From positions 33,166 through 97,165 of the forward strand of contig NZ_JAUNTN010000015.1 in NCBI RefSeq assembly GCF_030538695.1: 64,000 nucleotides of DNA. Reading direction: 5' to 3'. The position numbers and the translations under genes were made by a program. Positions 9,012 to 17,470 of this stretch are shown piece after piece. Origin of the DNA: Paracoccus sp. (in: a-proteobacteria). Lineage in GTDB: Bacteria > Pseudomonadota > Alphaproteobacteria > Rhodobacterales > Rhodobacteraceae. Position 1 is the first letter of the stretch, and each line of letters opens with the position of its first letter. The notes beneath the pieces were generated by a model. The model did no database searches, was not told the origin of the DNA, and worked only from the letters and a program-made list of their open reading frames with translations.

Positions 9012-10418
9012 ATGGCAAAGGGCCAATCCAAAAGCGGCAAGCTGAAAAAGCTTGAAGAAAAGCTGTCGAAAGCTGCCGAAAAAGCCGCCGCAAAGGCTGC
9101 CAAGCAGGCGGCACGGGCAGAGGCCAAGGCCGCGAAAAAGGCCCCCAAGGCAGATAGCCAAGCCAAGGCCAAAGCGGCGAACCCGGTGTCGCCGCTGGCC
9201 CCGGCAGCTTTCCCGGAATTGCCGCTGATCGTGGGGGCCAAGTTCGCCACCGCCGAAGCCGGGGTGAAATATAAAAACCGCACCGACCTGCTGCTGGTGC
9301 AGCTTGCCCCCGGCACCGCCATCGCCGGGGCCTTTACCCGCAGCGCCACCCGCGCGGCCTGCGTGCTGGACAATCAGATCAAGCTGAAGGGCAAGCAGGA
9401 CAGCGAAAAGGGCGCGGCTATCGTGGTGAACTCGGGCAATGCCAATGCCTTCACCGGCAAGGGTGGGCAGGCGTCGGTCGATGAGATCAGCGCCGCTGCC
9501 TCCGCCGCGCTTGGTGTGCCTGCGGATCGGGTGTTCACATCCTCGACCGGGGTGATTGGCGAACCGCTGCCCGCCGGGCGGATCACCGCTGCCCTGCCAG
9601 ACATGGCCGCACGCCTGTCTGACAGCGATATTGAGGCCGCCGCGCGGGCGATTATGACCACCGACACGTTCCCCAAAGGCGCGGGCGCGGTGATCGAGGC
9701 CGAGGGCGGCACCATCCGCATCGCCGGGATTGCCAAAGGTTCGGGCATGATCGCGCCGGATATGGCAACGATGCTGGTCTATATCTTTACCGATGCCAAT
9801 GTCGCGCCGGGGGTGCTGCAACGGATCGTGTCGAAACAGGTGGATGACACCTTCAACGCGATTACCGTGGACAGCGACACGTCGACCTCGGACGCGCTGA
9901 TCGTGGCCGCGACGGGGACTTCGCCCGCCAAGCCAATCCGTGACATGCGGTCCAAGATTGCCCGCGATTTCATCAAGGCGCTGCACGGGGTCATGCTGGA
10001 TCTGGCGCAGCAGGTGGTAAAGGACGGAGAAGGCGCGACCAAGTTTGTCGAAGTGCAGGTGACGGGCGCGAAATCGCATGCTGACGCGCATCGGGTGGCG
10101 ATGGCCGTGGCGAACTCGCCGCTGGTCAAGACTGCCATCGCCGGAGAGGATGCCAACTGGGGCCGCGTGGTTGCCGCGGTCGGCAAATCCGGGGCCGAGG
10201 CAGACCGCGACCTGCTGTCGATCAGGTTCGGGGATATGGTCGTGGCCGAAAACGGCTGGCGCAGCCCCGCTTACGACGAGGCTGCGGCCAGCGCCTATAT
10301 GAAGGGCGATCATCTGGTGCTTGGCGTCGATCTTGGGCTGGGCAAGTTCAGCCGGACCGTGTGGACCTGCGACCTGACCCACCGCTATATCGACATCAAC
10401 GCCGATTACCGCTCGTGA
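9012..10418 (+). CDS. argJ: Bifunctional ornithine acetyltransferase / N-acetylglutamate synthase ArgJ
   Basis: ArgJ moves acetyl groups from N-acetylornithine to glutamate in the arginine pathway. The core starts near residue 59 (SPLAPAAFPELPLIVGAKFA). The self-cleavage and nucleophile Thr253 lies in GSGMIAPDMATMLVYIFTDA, and the C-terminus DLTHRYIDINADYRS is typical. The first 58 residues are an extra tail made almost entirely of Lys, Ala, Glu and Gln (KLKKLEEKLSKAAEKAAAKA), which ArgJ proteins normally lack. The frame is open and the ATG sits 4 bp after the previous stop, so the tail appears genuine. Confidence 0.95.
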   Translation: MAKGQSKSGKLKKLEEKLSKAAEKAAAKAAKQAARAEAKAAKKAPKADSQAKAKAANPVSPLAPAAFPELPLIVGAKFATAEAGVKYKNRTDLLLVQLAPGTAIAGAFTRSATRAACVLDNQIKLKGKQDSEKGAAIVVNSGNANAFTGKGGQASVDEISAAASAALGVPADRVFTSSTGVIGEPLPAGRITAALPDMAARLSDSDIEAAARAIMTTDTFPKGAGAVIEAEGGTIRIAGIAKGSGMIAPDMATMLVYIFTDANVAPGVLQRIVSKQVDDTFNAITVDSDTSTSDALIVAATGTSPAKPIRDMRSKIARDFIKALHGVMLDLAQQVVKDGEGATKFVEVQVTGAKSHADAHRVAMAVANSPLVKTAIAGEDANWGRVVAAVGKSGAEADRDLLSIRFGDMVVAENGWRSPAYDEAAASAYMKGDHLVLGVDLGLGKFSRTVWTCDLTHRYIDINADYRS

Positions 10419-10816
10419 CCCGCGTCGTTCTGGTTGCGGCGGTTGCGCTGATTGATCCCGACGGGCGTGTGCTTTTGGCGCAACGCCCCGAGGGTAAATC
10501 CATGGCTGGCCTGTGGGAGTTTCCCGGCGGCAAGGTCGAACCCGGCGAAACCCCGGAAGCCGCGCTTATCCGCGAATTGCATGAGGAGCTGGGGATCGGC
10601 ACATGGACCTCATGTCTGGCCCCGCTGACCTTTGCAAGCCACGCTTACGAAGATTTTCACCTTTTGATGCCGGTGTTTGCGTGCCGCAGGTGGGAAGGCA
10701 CTCCGCAGCCGCGCGAGGGGCAAAAACTGGCTTGGGCGCGGGTCGATCAATTGCGGGATTACCCGATGCCCCCCGCTGATTTGCCGCTGATTCCGGTGCT
10801 GCGCGACCTTCTGTGA
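10415..10816 (+). CDS. mutT: NUDIX hydrolase, 8-oxo-dGTP diphosphatase MutT
   Basis: The 133-residue protein carries a full Nudix box, GGKVEPGETPEAAL followed by IRELHEELGI, and the MutT-like entry VVLVAAVALIDPDGRVLLAQRPEG. MutT cleans oxidised dGTP from the nucleotide pool. The GTG at 10415 overlaps the argJ stop as GTGA, so the two genes are translationally coupled. Longer starts upstream would run inside argJ. Other small NUDIX enzymes are possible, but the PEGKSMAGLWEFPGG segment is typical of MutT. Confidence 0.88.
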   Translation: MTRVVLVAAVALIDPDGRVLLAQRPEGKSMAGLWEFPGGKVEPGETPEAALIRELHEELGIGTWTSCLAPLTFASHAYEDFHLLMPVFACRRWEGTPQPREGQKLAWARVDQLRDYPMPPADLPLIPVLRDLL

Positions 10817-10888
10817 CCGCTATCGCTGTGGTGCAGCATTTTCACGCCGCACCCGCGAAGGGTGAAAAAGTGAACTAAGAATACATTT

Positions 10889-10903
10889 TTAACTGGAAGT
10901 TAA
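10889..10903. promoter_or_regulatory. Inverted repeat upstream of the 41-residue ORF
   Basis: TTAACT-GGA-AGTTAA is a perfect 6-bp inverted repeat in an AT-rich stretch, 46 bp before the small ORF at 10949. It could be an operator or promoter-associated site. Confidence 0.35.
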
Positions 10904-10948
10904 GAATCGCTGCTGCATACTGCCTTCGCAAGAGAGGGAGTATTCAAC

Positions 10949-11074
10949 ATGATTCGCACGATCACCATCGGCAACTATATCTCGGTGCAGGGCATGGTTG
11001 AAAATGTGGCCGAAGATGGCCGCGTGACGGTTCGGGTTGGCAATCTGACCTATACCGGCCAGCCGGTCGCCTGA
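10949..11074 (+). CDS. Orphan 41-residue small protein
   Basis: The ATG at 10949 follows a strong purine-rich ribosome-binding site (AGAGAGGGAG, 10931-10940). The product begins MIRTITIGNYISVQGMVENV and ends NLTYTGQPVA, a regular alternation of polar and beta-forming residues that suggests a small beta-barrel or SH3-like fold. A strong hairpin terminator follows at 11087, so the gene is a self-contained unit. I recall similar short proteins in Rhodobacterales but no function, and I cannot verify the similarity here. Confidence 0.65.
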   Translation: MIRTITIGNYISVQGMVENVAEDGRVTVRVGNLTYTGQPVA

Positions 11075-11086
11075 TTGCAGGAATGG

Positions 11087-11110
11087 GCAGGGGGCGTTTG
11101 CGCCCTCTGC
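11087..11110 (+). terminator. Hairpin terminator after the 41-residue ORF
   Basis: GCAGGGGGCG-TTTG-CGCCCTCTGC forms a 10-bp stem with one G-T pair, 12 bp after the stop. There is no long T-run. Confidence 0.65.
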
Positions 11111-11112
11111 AT

Positions 11113-11146
11113 GGTCCGTGAGGCCGTTTGGTCCGTGAGGCCGTTT
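11113..11146 (+). repeat. Exact 17-bp tandem duplication
   Basis: GGTCCGTGAGGCCGTTT occurs twice in a row with no mismatch, at 11113-11129 and 11130-11146, directly after the terminator. Confidence 0.9.
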
Positions 11147-11403
11147 AACCTTCTTCATAACTATATCTGCGGCAGGCTAGATGCTGCGCTTTATGGATTG
11201 GCTACGATCTGCCGACGTCACAAGCGTCCGGCGCAGCGGAACCCAAATTTATCCATCCAGAACAGTGGGGTCGCTGCTCCGCCTACTTTCACCTGACGCC
11301 CGCAGGAAGCCCGTTTCTCAAGACTGGCTGTGTCTGCCATTCCTTTGGTGTGACCGCCACTACCCGCTGACAGTCAGTTCATGCCGCCGATCAATGGCCC
11401 CAT
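11147..11403. other. Gap, no convincing gene
   Basis: A 100-codon plus-strand frame (11181-11483) crosses this gap, but it has no ribosome-binding site, is rich in Arg, Ser and Pro, and overlaps the better-supported minus-strand ORF at 11404-11598. I see no transposase or RNA gene. Confidence 0.5.
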
Positions 11404-11598
11404 TTACCGCGATTCAAAGACCGGGCGATCCAGATCGGACAATGGCATCTCAGGCGATGGCAGTCTTTGAGCCTCTGCCATAAGGGGCAAAGGTTCAAAG
11501 CCCGAAAAAAGCGGATATCTATCCAGAAACAGAAACCGATCATTGTCCAGCAGTTGTCGGATGTTGATTGGGGTCGTGGCGGGTTTCACATTCTGCAT
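11404..11598 (-). CDS. Possible 64-residue small protein
   Basis: On the minus strand the ATG at 11598 is preceded at good spacing by AGAAGGATACCGAG, a strong ribosome-binding site. The product starts MQNVKPATTPINIRQLLDND and is rich in Leu, Pro and Asp, with no membrane segment or recognised motif. It is isolated, with infB downstream beyond 100 bp in the same direction. Support rests on the ribosome-binding site alone. Confidence 0.45.
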   Translation of the reverse strand: MQNVKPATTPINIRQLLDNDRFLFLDRYPLFSGFEPLPLMAEAQRLPSPEMPLSDLDRPVFESR

Positions 11599-11667
11599 CT
11601 CGGTATCCTTCTGGTCTGCCGTGAACCCTAGTGCCGTTTCTTTAATATCCCCCTAACGCCGAATGAA

Positions 11668-11691
11668 AAAGGCCGCCCGAGGGCGACCTTT
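11668..11691 (-). terminator. Terminator of the rimP-nusA-infB operon
   Basis: AAAGGcCGCCC-GA-GGGCGaCCTTT forms an 11-bp stem with one mismatch, about 20 bp beyond the infB stop. The minus-strand reading ends in GCCTTTTTCATTC, a usable T-run. Confidence 0.8.
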
Positions 11692-11711
11692 TGCTTACAA
11701 TTTTAATGGAA

Positions 11712-14270
11712 TCACAGCGCGCGCTGGACTTCCTCGCGCTCGAAGATTTCGATGACATCGCCGGGGCGAATATCGTCGTAGTTTTCAAAGGCCATGCCGC
11801 ATTCCTGACCGGATTGCACTTCTTTGACCTCATCCTTGAAGCGTTTCAGCGTTTTCAGCGTGCCTTCGTGGATCACCACGTTGTCGCGCAGCAGACGCAC
11901 CCCGGCACTGCGCCGGGCCACGCCTTCGGTGACAAGGCAACCGGCGACTTTGCCCACGCCCGTGACTTTGAACACCTCGCGGATTTCGGCGTAACCGATG
12001 AAATGCTCACGCACCTCGGCCGAGAGCAGGCCAGAGGCCGCTGCCTTAATGTCGTCCACCAGATCGTAAATGATCGAGTAATAGCGGATCTCGACACCCT
12101 TCTGGTTGGCGCTGTTGCGCGCGGGCGCATTGGCGCGGACGTTGAAGCCGATGACAGGGGCTTGGCTGGCTTCGGCCAGACCGACATCCGATTCGGTGAT
12201 CGCGCCGACACCGTAATGCAGCACGCGGACGCGCACCTCATCATTGCCGACTTTTTCCAGCGCCTGCACGATCGCCTCGGCCGAGCCTTGCACGTCGGCC
12301 TTAACCACGACAGGCAGTTCGGCCACGCTTTCATCAGCCTTGGCCTTGGCCAGCATCTGATCCAGCGTCACGGCGGCACCTGCGGCGGCGCGTTTGTCTT
12401 TGGCGGCCTGAATCCGGTAATCCGCGATTTCGCGGGCCTGTGCCTCGGTTTCGACGACGTTCAGAACGTCGCCGGCCTCGGGGGTGCCGTTCAGGCCGAG
12501 AACCTCAACCGGGACCGAGGGGCCGGCCTCGTCGATACGCTCGCCCTTGTCGTTAATCAGCGCGCGAACCTTGCCCCACTGCTCACCGACAACAAAGATG
12601 TCGCCGCGTTTCAGCGTACCGTTCTGCACCAGAACAGTGGCGACCGGGCCGCGTCCGACGTCCAGCTTGGCCTCGATCACAGCACCTTGGGCAGCGCGGC
12701 CGGGGTTGGCTTTCAGCTCAAGGATTTCGGCTTGCAGCGCGATGGCTTCCAGCAGGTTGTCCAGGCCCTGGCCTGTCTTGGCCGAGACCTCGACATCCTG
12801 CACCTCACCGGACATGGCTTCGACCACGACTTCGTGTTGCAGCAGGTCGGTGCGCACCTTTTGCGGGTTCGCAGCGGGCTTATCCACCTTGTTGATAGCG
12901 ACGATCATCGGCACTTTGGCGGCTTTGGCGTGGTTAATCGCCTCGATCGTTTGCGGCATCACCGCGTCATCGGCGGCGACCACCAGCACGACGATATCCG
13001 TCACCTGCGCCCCACGCGCCCGCATCGAGGTAAAGGCTGCGTGGCCCGGCGTGTCGAGGAAGCTCAGCAGCGCGCCGGATTCGGTTTTCACCTGATAGGC
13101 ACCGATGTGCTGGGTAATCCCGCCAGCCTCGCCCGAGACGACATTCGCATTGCGGATCGCGTCCAGAAGGCTGGTTTTGCCGTGGTCAACATGGCCCATG
13201 ATGGTAATGACCGGCGGGCGTGGTTGCAGGTCTTCGGCGCGATCCTCAACCGTGTCGATCACCTGTTCCACGTCGGCATCCGAAACGCGCACGGCTTTGT
13301 GGCCGAATTCGTCGATCACCAGTTCGGCGGTGTCGGCGTCGATGGACTGGTTCGCCGTGACCATCATGCCCATTTTCATCAGCGACTTGACCACATCGGC
13401 GGCCCGTTCCGCCATGCGGTTGGCCAGTTCGCTGACCACGATCGTTTCGGGCAGTTGCACGTCGCGCACCTGCTTTTCGGCCTTGTGACCGCCGCCCATC
13501 GCCTTTTGCTTGGCGCGTTCCTGCTTGCGTTTCATTGCCGCAAGGCTGCGCTGGCGTCCGCCCTCACCATCCAGAGCGGCGCTGACCGACAGTTTACCGC
13601 TGCGGCGGTTTTCGTCGCGGTTGCCCTTGCTGCGGTCGTTGCGGTCGGCGGCCTGATCGGTGCGGTCGCGGTCGGTTTTGCGCGGGCCGCTGGCCTGCAC
13701 ACCTTTGGTTTCGGCACGCGCAGCCGCCGCCTCGGCCGCGGCGCGGTCGGCAGGGGCCGCCGGCGCGTCCGTTTTGGCGGGTTTGCGGATTTCTTCCTTG
13801 CGCTTGGCGCGGGCTTCTTCTTCGCGGGTGCGACGGGCGTCTTCTTCGGCCTTGGCTTTCAGGGCCTCTTCGCGCTCACGCTCCTCGCGTTCCTTGGCCT
13901 CGATTTCGGCGCGGCGGCGCTCGCGCTCCTCCTCGCGGGCTTTTTCCTCGGCGGCGCGGGCGGCAGCTTCCTCCTCCTCGCGGGCTTTGGCGGCGGCCAG
14001 CGCCTTCAGGCGGCGTTCCATCTCGGCATCAGAAATCCCGGCCGGGCGACGGCTGGCCGAGGCGACCGCGCGGGCCACGTTATCCGGTGTCTTGGACTGC
14101 TCGCCCGAGGCCGCTGCGGGTTTTGGCACCACGACCCGCTTGCGCTTGGTTTCAACCACCACGCTTTTCGTCCGGCCGTGGCTGAAGCTCTGCTTCACCT
14201 GACCAGAGCGGTTGCCGCCACCAAGACCCAAAGTTTTCTTGCCGTCACTATCGCTCATCTGCGTCATCAA
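11712..14270 (-). CDS. infB: Translation initiation factor IF-2
   Basis: The 852-residue GTPase places initiator tRNA on the ribosome. The N-terminal third is charged and helical (runs of Arg, Glu, Ala). The G domain starts at Gly359 with [15 protein letters not shown], then has [15 protein letters not shown] and AINKVDKP. Domains II-IV follow, ending [15 protein letters not shown]. It overlaps ylxR by 4 bp (ATGA). The very long plus-strand frame opposite it is only a codon-bias shadow. Confidence 0.98.
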   Translation of the reverse strand: MMTQMSDSDGKKTLGLGGGNRSGQVKQSFSHGRTKSVVVETKRKRVVVPKPAAASGEQSKTPDNVARAVASASRRPAGISDAEMERRLKALAAAKAREEEEAAARAAEEKAREEERERRRAEIEAKEREEREREEALKAKAEEDARRTREEEARAKRKEEIRKPAKTDAPAAPADRAAAEAAAARAETKGVQASGPRKTDRDRTDQAADRNDRSKGNRDENRRSGKLSVSAALDGEGGRQRSLAAMKRKQERAKQKAMGGGHKAEKQVRDVQLPETIVVSELANRMAERAADVVKSLMKMGMMVTANQSIDADTAELVIDEFGHKAVRVSDADVEQVIDTVEDRAEDLQPRPPVITIMGHVDHGKTSLLDAIRNANVVSGEAGGITQHIGAYQVKTESGALLSFLDTPGHAAFTSMRARGAQVTDIVVLVVAADDAVMPQTIEAINHAKAAKVPMIVAINKVDKPAANPQKVRTDLLQHEVVVEAMSGEVQDVEVSAKTGQGLDNLLEAIALQAEILELKANPGRAAQGAVIEAKLDVGRGPVATVLVQNGTLKRGDIFVVGEQWGKVRALINDKGERIDEAGPSVPVEVLGLNGTPEAGDVLNVVETEAQAREIADYRIQAAKDKRAAAGAAVTLDQMLAKAKADESVAELPVVVKADVQGSAEAIVQALEKVGNDEVRVRVLHYGVGAITESDVGLAEASQAPVIGFNVRANAPARNSANQKGVEIRYYSIIYDLVDDIKAAASGLLSAEVREHFIGYAEIREVFKVTGVGKVAGCLVTEGVARRSAGVRLLRDNVVIHEGTLKTLKRFKDEVKEVQSGQECGMAFENYDDIRPGDVIEIFEREEVQRAL

Positions 14271-14884
14271 TCCTTCTTGGTGGCTGTGCCACCATCTTGC
14301 CGGCGCAGGCCCGTCAGCCTGTCCGCATCCCTGATCAGCTTGTCGGTCAGGCCACCCGGCGCAATTGCGCTGTGTATGACATGATCGCGCCCGAAAGCCA
14401 AACCCAATTCATTTGCCGTCAGGCAGCCGAACCAGCGGCCCCCCTGCGGCGTCCATAATTTGCCCTTGCCCCGGTCCGAGCCATCGCTGGCCTGTAACAG
14501 AACCTTTGCGCGGCCCTCGGCCAGCCAGGTCTTGACCTTTTCAAACCCGGCGACCGCATAGCCGCCCTTGCGGGCCAGCGATACCAGATCAACCACCCGT
14601 CGGGCCAGCCCGGCCTCGATCATGGCGACCAGATCATCGGCAGCCTTCACCGGCGCCTTGGCGCCGCGAGAGAACAGCCCCTTGGCGGCAGCCTTTTCAA
14701 TCAGCGCGGCATCGGCCCCGACCCAGAAACCACGACCGGGCAGCTTTTCAGCCAGATCCGGCACTACGGTGCCATCCGGGGCGGCGACAAAGCGGATCAG
14801 CCCGTGTTTGGGCTGAACCCCGCCGCTGACCAGACAGCGGCGTTCCGATACCTCGCGGTCCTTTTCCCGACCCCCGCGGCTCAA
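14267..14884 (-). CDS. ylxR: YlxR-type RNA-binding protein fused to an L7Ae-like domain
   Basis: The 205-residue product begins with the YlxR (DUF448) fold: [19 protein letters not shown], then [17 protein letters not shown]. An L7Ae/L30e-like domain follows at about residues 95-190 ([20 protein letters not shown]). YlxR proteins bind structured RNA, and in Bacillus YlxR modulates RNase P. The two-domain form is usual in alphaproteobacteria. It lies between nusA (16 bp) and infB (4-bp overlap), fitting a transcription-translation operon. Confidence 0.92.
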   Translation of the reverse strand: MSRGGREKDREVSERRCLVSGGVQPKHGLIRFVAAPDGTVVPDLAEKLPGRGFWVGADAALIEKAAAKGLFSRGAKAPVKAADDLVAMIEAGLARRVVDLVSLARKGGYAVAGFEKVKTWLAEGRAKVLLQASDGSDRGKGKLWTPQGGRWFGCLTANELGLAFGRDHVIHSAIAPGGLTDKLIRDADRLTGLRRQDGGTATKKD

Positions 14885-14899
14885 AGGCGTTCCGGGGCG

Positions 14900-16570
14900 T
14901 TACACCCCGGCCTCCTCGGTGTCGTCGGTGGCTTCGTCAGCCTCCAGTTCGGTCGGATCGACCCAACCCAGCATGACGCGGGCGGTCATCACCATGTCTT
15001 GCGCCTGTTCCAGCGTTACGCCGAAAGGTTCCAGAACGCCGTCATCCTTGACCCGCTGGCCGTCCGAAGTCGTCCAGCCGCCTGCCAGTTCCCAATCGGC
15101 GCAGGTGGCGAAATCTTCCAGCGATTTCACGCCATCCTTGGCCAGTGCCTCGATCATTTGGGGGGTGAGCCCCTCAAATTCAACCAGGCTGTCCTCGACA
15201 CCCAGTTCGCGGGCGGTTTCCAGTGCCTTGCGGTTCTGTGCCTCGATCACATCGCGGGCGCGGGCCTGCAATTCCTCGGCGGTGGATTCGTCCACGCCCT
15301 CGATGGACAGCAGTTCGTCCACATCGACATAGCCGACTTCTTCCAGATTGGTGAAGCCTTCGGCCACCAGAAGCTGAGCGAAGAACTCGTCCAGATCAAG
15401 CTGATCCATGAACAGCTTGGTGCGGGCGTTGAACTCGGCCTGACGACGCTTGGATTCTTCTTCTTCGGTCAGGATGTCGATGTCCAGACCTGTCAACTGG
15501 CTGGCCAGACGCACGTTCTGGCCGCGCCGGCCGATAGCCAGCGAAAGCTGTTCCTCGGGGACGACGACCTCGATGCGCGGTGCATCCTCGTCAAAGACCA
15601 CCTTGCTGACCTCGGCCGGTTGCAGGGCGTTGACAAGGAAAGTCGCCTGATCTTCCGACCACGGGATGATGTCGATTTTCTCGCCCTGCAATTCACCCAC
15701 GACGGCCTGAACGCGGCTGCCGCGCATCCCGACGCAGGCACCAACCGGGTCGATCGAGTTGTCATAGGAAATCACGCCGATCTTGGCACGGCTGCCGGGA
15801 TCGCGGGCCACGGCCTTGATCTCGATGACGCCGTCATAGATTTCCGGCACTTCCATCTTGAACAATTCGGCCATGAACTCGGGCGCGGTGCGCGACAGGA
15901 AAATCTGCGGACCACGGGTTTCGCGGCGCACGTCCTTGACATAGGCGCGGATGCGGTCGTTCGGGCGATAGCTTTCACGGCCGATCTTGTCATTGCGGCG
16001 CAGGATTGCCTCGCCCACGCCAACGTCCACGATGACATTGCCGTATTCCTCGCGCTTGACGACACCGTTCACGATGCTGCCCTTGCGGTCCTTGAACTCC
16101 TCGAACTGTTTGTCACGCTCGGCTTCGCGGACACGCTGCAAGATCACCTGTTTGGCGGATTGCGCAGCGATGCGGCCCAACTCGACGGCGGGAACCTGTT
16201 CCTGGAACACGTCGCCAACCTGCGGCTTGCCGGTGAAATCCTCGACCAGCTCACCGTCGCGCAGCCAGAAAGCCGCGCCATTCTTGGCGGCGACGAAATA
16301 GGGCGCGGCCTGTTCGGCGGTGAACTCGGCCTGATAATTCTCGACCAGATCATCTTCGACCACGGTGCGCACGCGGGTAAAAGTGGCGTTGCCGGTCTTG
16401 CGGTCGATCTTGACGCGGATGTCCATTTCCGCGCCGTAACGCGATTTGGCGGCCCGCGCGAGGCTGTCCTCCATCGCTTCGATCACCAGCGCCGGGTCGA
16501 TCATCTTTTCGCGCGCGACGGCTTCGGCGGTTTGCAGCAGCTCAAGCTGGTTGGCAGAGGTGATTGCCAT
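14900..16570 (-). CDS. nusA: Transcription termination/antitermination factor NusA
   Basis: The 556-residue protein has an N-terminal RNA-polymerase-binding domain (ANQLELLQTAEAVAREKMID), then S1 and two KH domains. KH-region marks are VGACVGMRGSRVQAVVGELQ and LAIGRRGQNVRLASQLTG. The acidic helix-hairpin-helix repeats at the C-terminus (LLSIEGVDESTAEELQAR) are typical of proteobacterial NusA. It sits second in the rimP operon. The last residues are strongly acidic. Confidence 0.98.
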   Translation of the reverse strand: MAITSANQLELLQTAEAVAREKMIDPALVIEAMEDSLARAAKSRYGAEMDIRVKIDRKTGNATFTRVRTVVEDDLVENYQAEFTAEQAAPYFVAAKNGAAFWLRDGELVEDFTGKPQVGDVFQEQVPAVELGRIAAQSAKQVILQRVREAERDKQFEEFKDRKGSIVNGVVKREEYGNVIVDVGVGEAILRRNDKIGRESYRPNDRIRAYVKDVRRETRGPQIFLSRTAPEFMAELFKMEVPEIYDGVIEIKAVARDPGSRAKIGVISYDNSIDPVGACVGMRGSRVQAVVGELQGEKIDIIPWSEDQATFLVNALQPAEVSKVVFDEDAPRIEVVVPEEQLSLAIGRRGQNVRLASQLTGLDIDILTEEEESKRRQAEFNARTKLFMDQLDLDEFFAQLLVAEGFTNLEEVGYVDVDELLSIEGVDESTAEELQARARDVIEAQNRKALETARELGVEDSLVEFEGLTPQMIEALAKDGVKSLEDFATCADWELAGGWTTSDGQRVKDDGVLEPFGVTLEQAQDMVMTARVMLGWVDPTELEADEATDDTEEAGV

Positions 16571-16573
16571 TGG

Positions 16574-16738
16574 TCAGTCCTTTTTGACAGCAGGCTTCGC
16601 GGTTTCGGCGCGGTTGCGCAGCGATTCCAGCGATTCAGCAGGGGTATCGACGGGAACCCGGCGCATATAGGCGACGCCGCGTTCCTTATCGACCGTGATG
16701 CGGGTTTCGGTTTTCTGGCTCGGTTCGTTGGTGTTCAT
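16574..16738 (-). CDS. Small 54-residue ORF between rimP and nusA
   Basis: The minus-strand frame from ATG 16738 to TGA 16574 fills the gap between rimP (6 bp away) and nusA (3 bp away). It encodes MNTNEPSQKTETRITVDKER, then GVAYMRRVPVD, ending in KPAVKKD. The exact fit in the operon argues that it is translated. The ribosome-binding site is weak (AAAGAG), so coupling to rimP is likely. No family is recognised; it is basic and soluble, perhaps RNA-binding. Confidence 0.7.
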   Translation of the reverse strand: MNTNEPSQKTETRITVDKERGVAYMRRVPVDTPAESLESLRNRAETAKPAVKKD

Positions 16739-16744
16739 GGCGGC

Positions 16745-17347
16745 TTACTCTTTGGCGCTGTCGGTGTCGTTTTCGGTTTCGATCTCGTCAAAGGCGGTTT
16801 CGTCCAGATGTTCGATCTCGACGCCCGCCTCTTTGCGCTGGCGCAGCATTTCCGCGATCAACTCGTCGGTCAGAAGCAGCTTGGCATCGGCCAGCCAGTC
16901 GAAATGCAGGCCGATGGTCTGCACCGCGCCACCTTCGTCAATGTTCAGTAAAACCTCATCGCCCTCGGTTCCGGCCAGCACACCCTTGAAGCGTTTGCGC
17001 CCGTCGATGGGCTGGTTGGTTTCCAGCCGCACCTCATAGCCTTCGAAGGTCGCAAAATCCTTCATCCGGGTCAGCGGACGGTCGATGCCGGGGCTGGAAA
17101 CCTCCAGCGTGTAGTTGTCCTCGATCGGGTCTTCCACGTCCAGCGTGGCGCTGAGCATGGTGGAAATCTCTGCGCAATCCTCGACGTTGATGCCGCCTTC
17201 GGGGCGGTCGGCCATGATCTGCAACAGCGCGGTCTTGCCGCCTTGCAGGCGGACGCGGACCAGTTCATAGCCCATGCCTTCGATCACCGGCTGGATGATC
17301 TCGGCCAGACGCCGGTCAATGGCGGTCTTGGCGATCAGGTCGGACAT
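16745..17347 (-). CDS. rimP: Ribosome maturation factor RimP
   Basis: The 200-residue protein starts [20 protein letters not shown] and contains the RimP signatures [26 protein letters not shown] and [13 protein letters not shown]. RimP helps assemble the 30S subunit. ATG 17347 follows TTTTGGAG; upstream in-frame Met codons lie in the leader. An acidic tail ends the protein. It heads the operon rimP, small ORF, nusA, ylxR, infB. Confidence 0.95.
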   Translation of the reverse strand: MSDLIAKTAIDRRLAEIIQPVIEGMGYELVRVRLQGGKTALLQIMADRPEGGINVEDCAEISTMLSATLDVEDPIEDNYTLEVSSPGIDRPLTRMKDFATFEGYEVRLETNQPIDGRKRFKGVLAGTEGDEVLLNIDEGGAVQTIGLHFDWLADAKLLLTDELIAEMLRQRKEAGVEIEHLDETAFDEIETENDTDSAKE

Positions 17348-17431
17348 GGCGTCTCCAAAATAAAAAAGCGGGCTGCAACGGCCCGCTGTCATCTTCGGTG
17401 GGGCAGGGTGTGGACCCCCGCGCCGCTGTTG
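17348..17431 (-). promoter_or_regulatory. rimP leader with terminator-like attenuator
   Basis: Between the promoter at 17438-17466 and the rimP ATG, the minus strand reads AGCGGGC-CGTTGCA-GCCCGCT followed by TTTTTATTTTGGAG (stem at 17367-17387). This is a classic intrinsic terminator whose T-run merges with the rimP ribosome-binding site. A class of alphaproteobacterial rimP leaders has been proposed as transcription attenuators, and this fits that description. Conditional readthrough would set expression of rimP, nusA and infB. Alternatively it merely ends pip transcripts. Confidence 0.7.
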
Positions 17432-17437
17432 GAAAGG

Positions 17438-17466
17438 GATATAGGCCAAACCATCGGCAAACGCAA
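17438..17466 (-). promoter_or_regulatory. Promoter candidate for the rimP-nusA-infB operon
   Basis: On the minus strand, TTGCGT (17461-17466) and TATATC (17438-17443) are spaced by exactly 17 bp, immediately after the pip stop. Predicted transcription start is near 17431. Confidence 0.6.
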
Positions 17467-17470
17467 GGGG

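Noticed and set aside
7980-10382. 800-codon minus-strand frame opposite the isomerase and argJ
   Set aside because: It covers two confident plus-strand genes; the Gly/His/Arg-rich product is typical of antisense shadows.
11691-14384. 897-codon plus-strand frame opposite infB
   Set aside because: It mirrors infB codon bias, has no ribosome-binding site, and its product (His/Phe/Gly/Leu-rich) matches no family. IF-2 motifs are clear on the other strand.
14804-16951. 715-codon plus-strand frame opposite nusA
   Set aside because: NusA domains and operon context are decisive on the minus strand.
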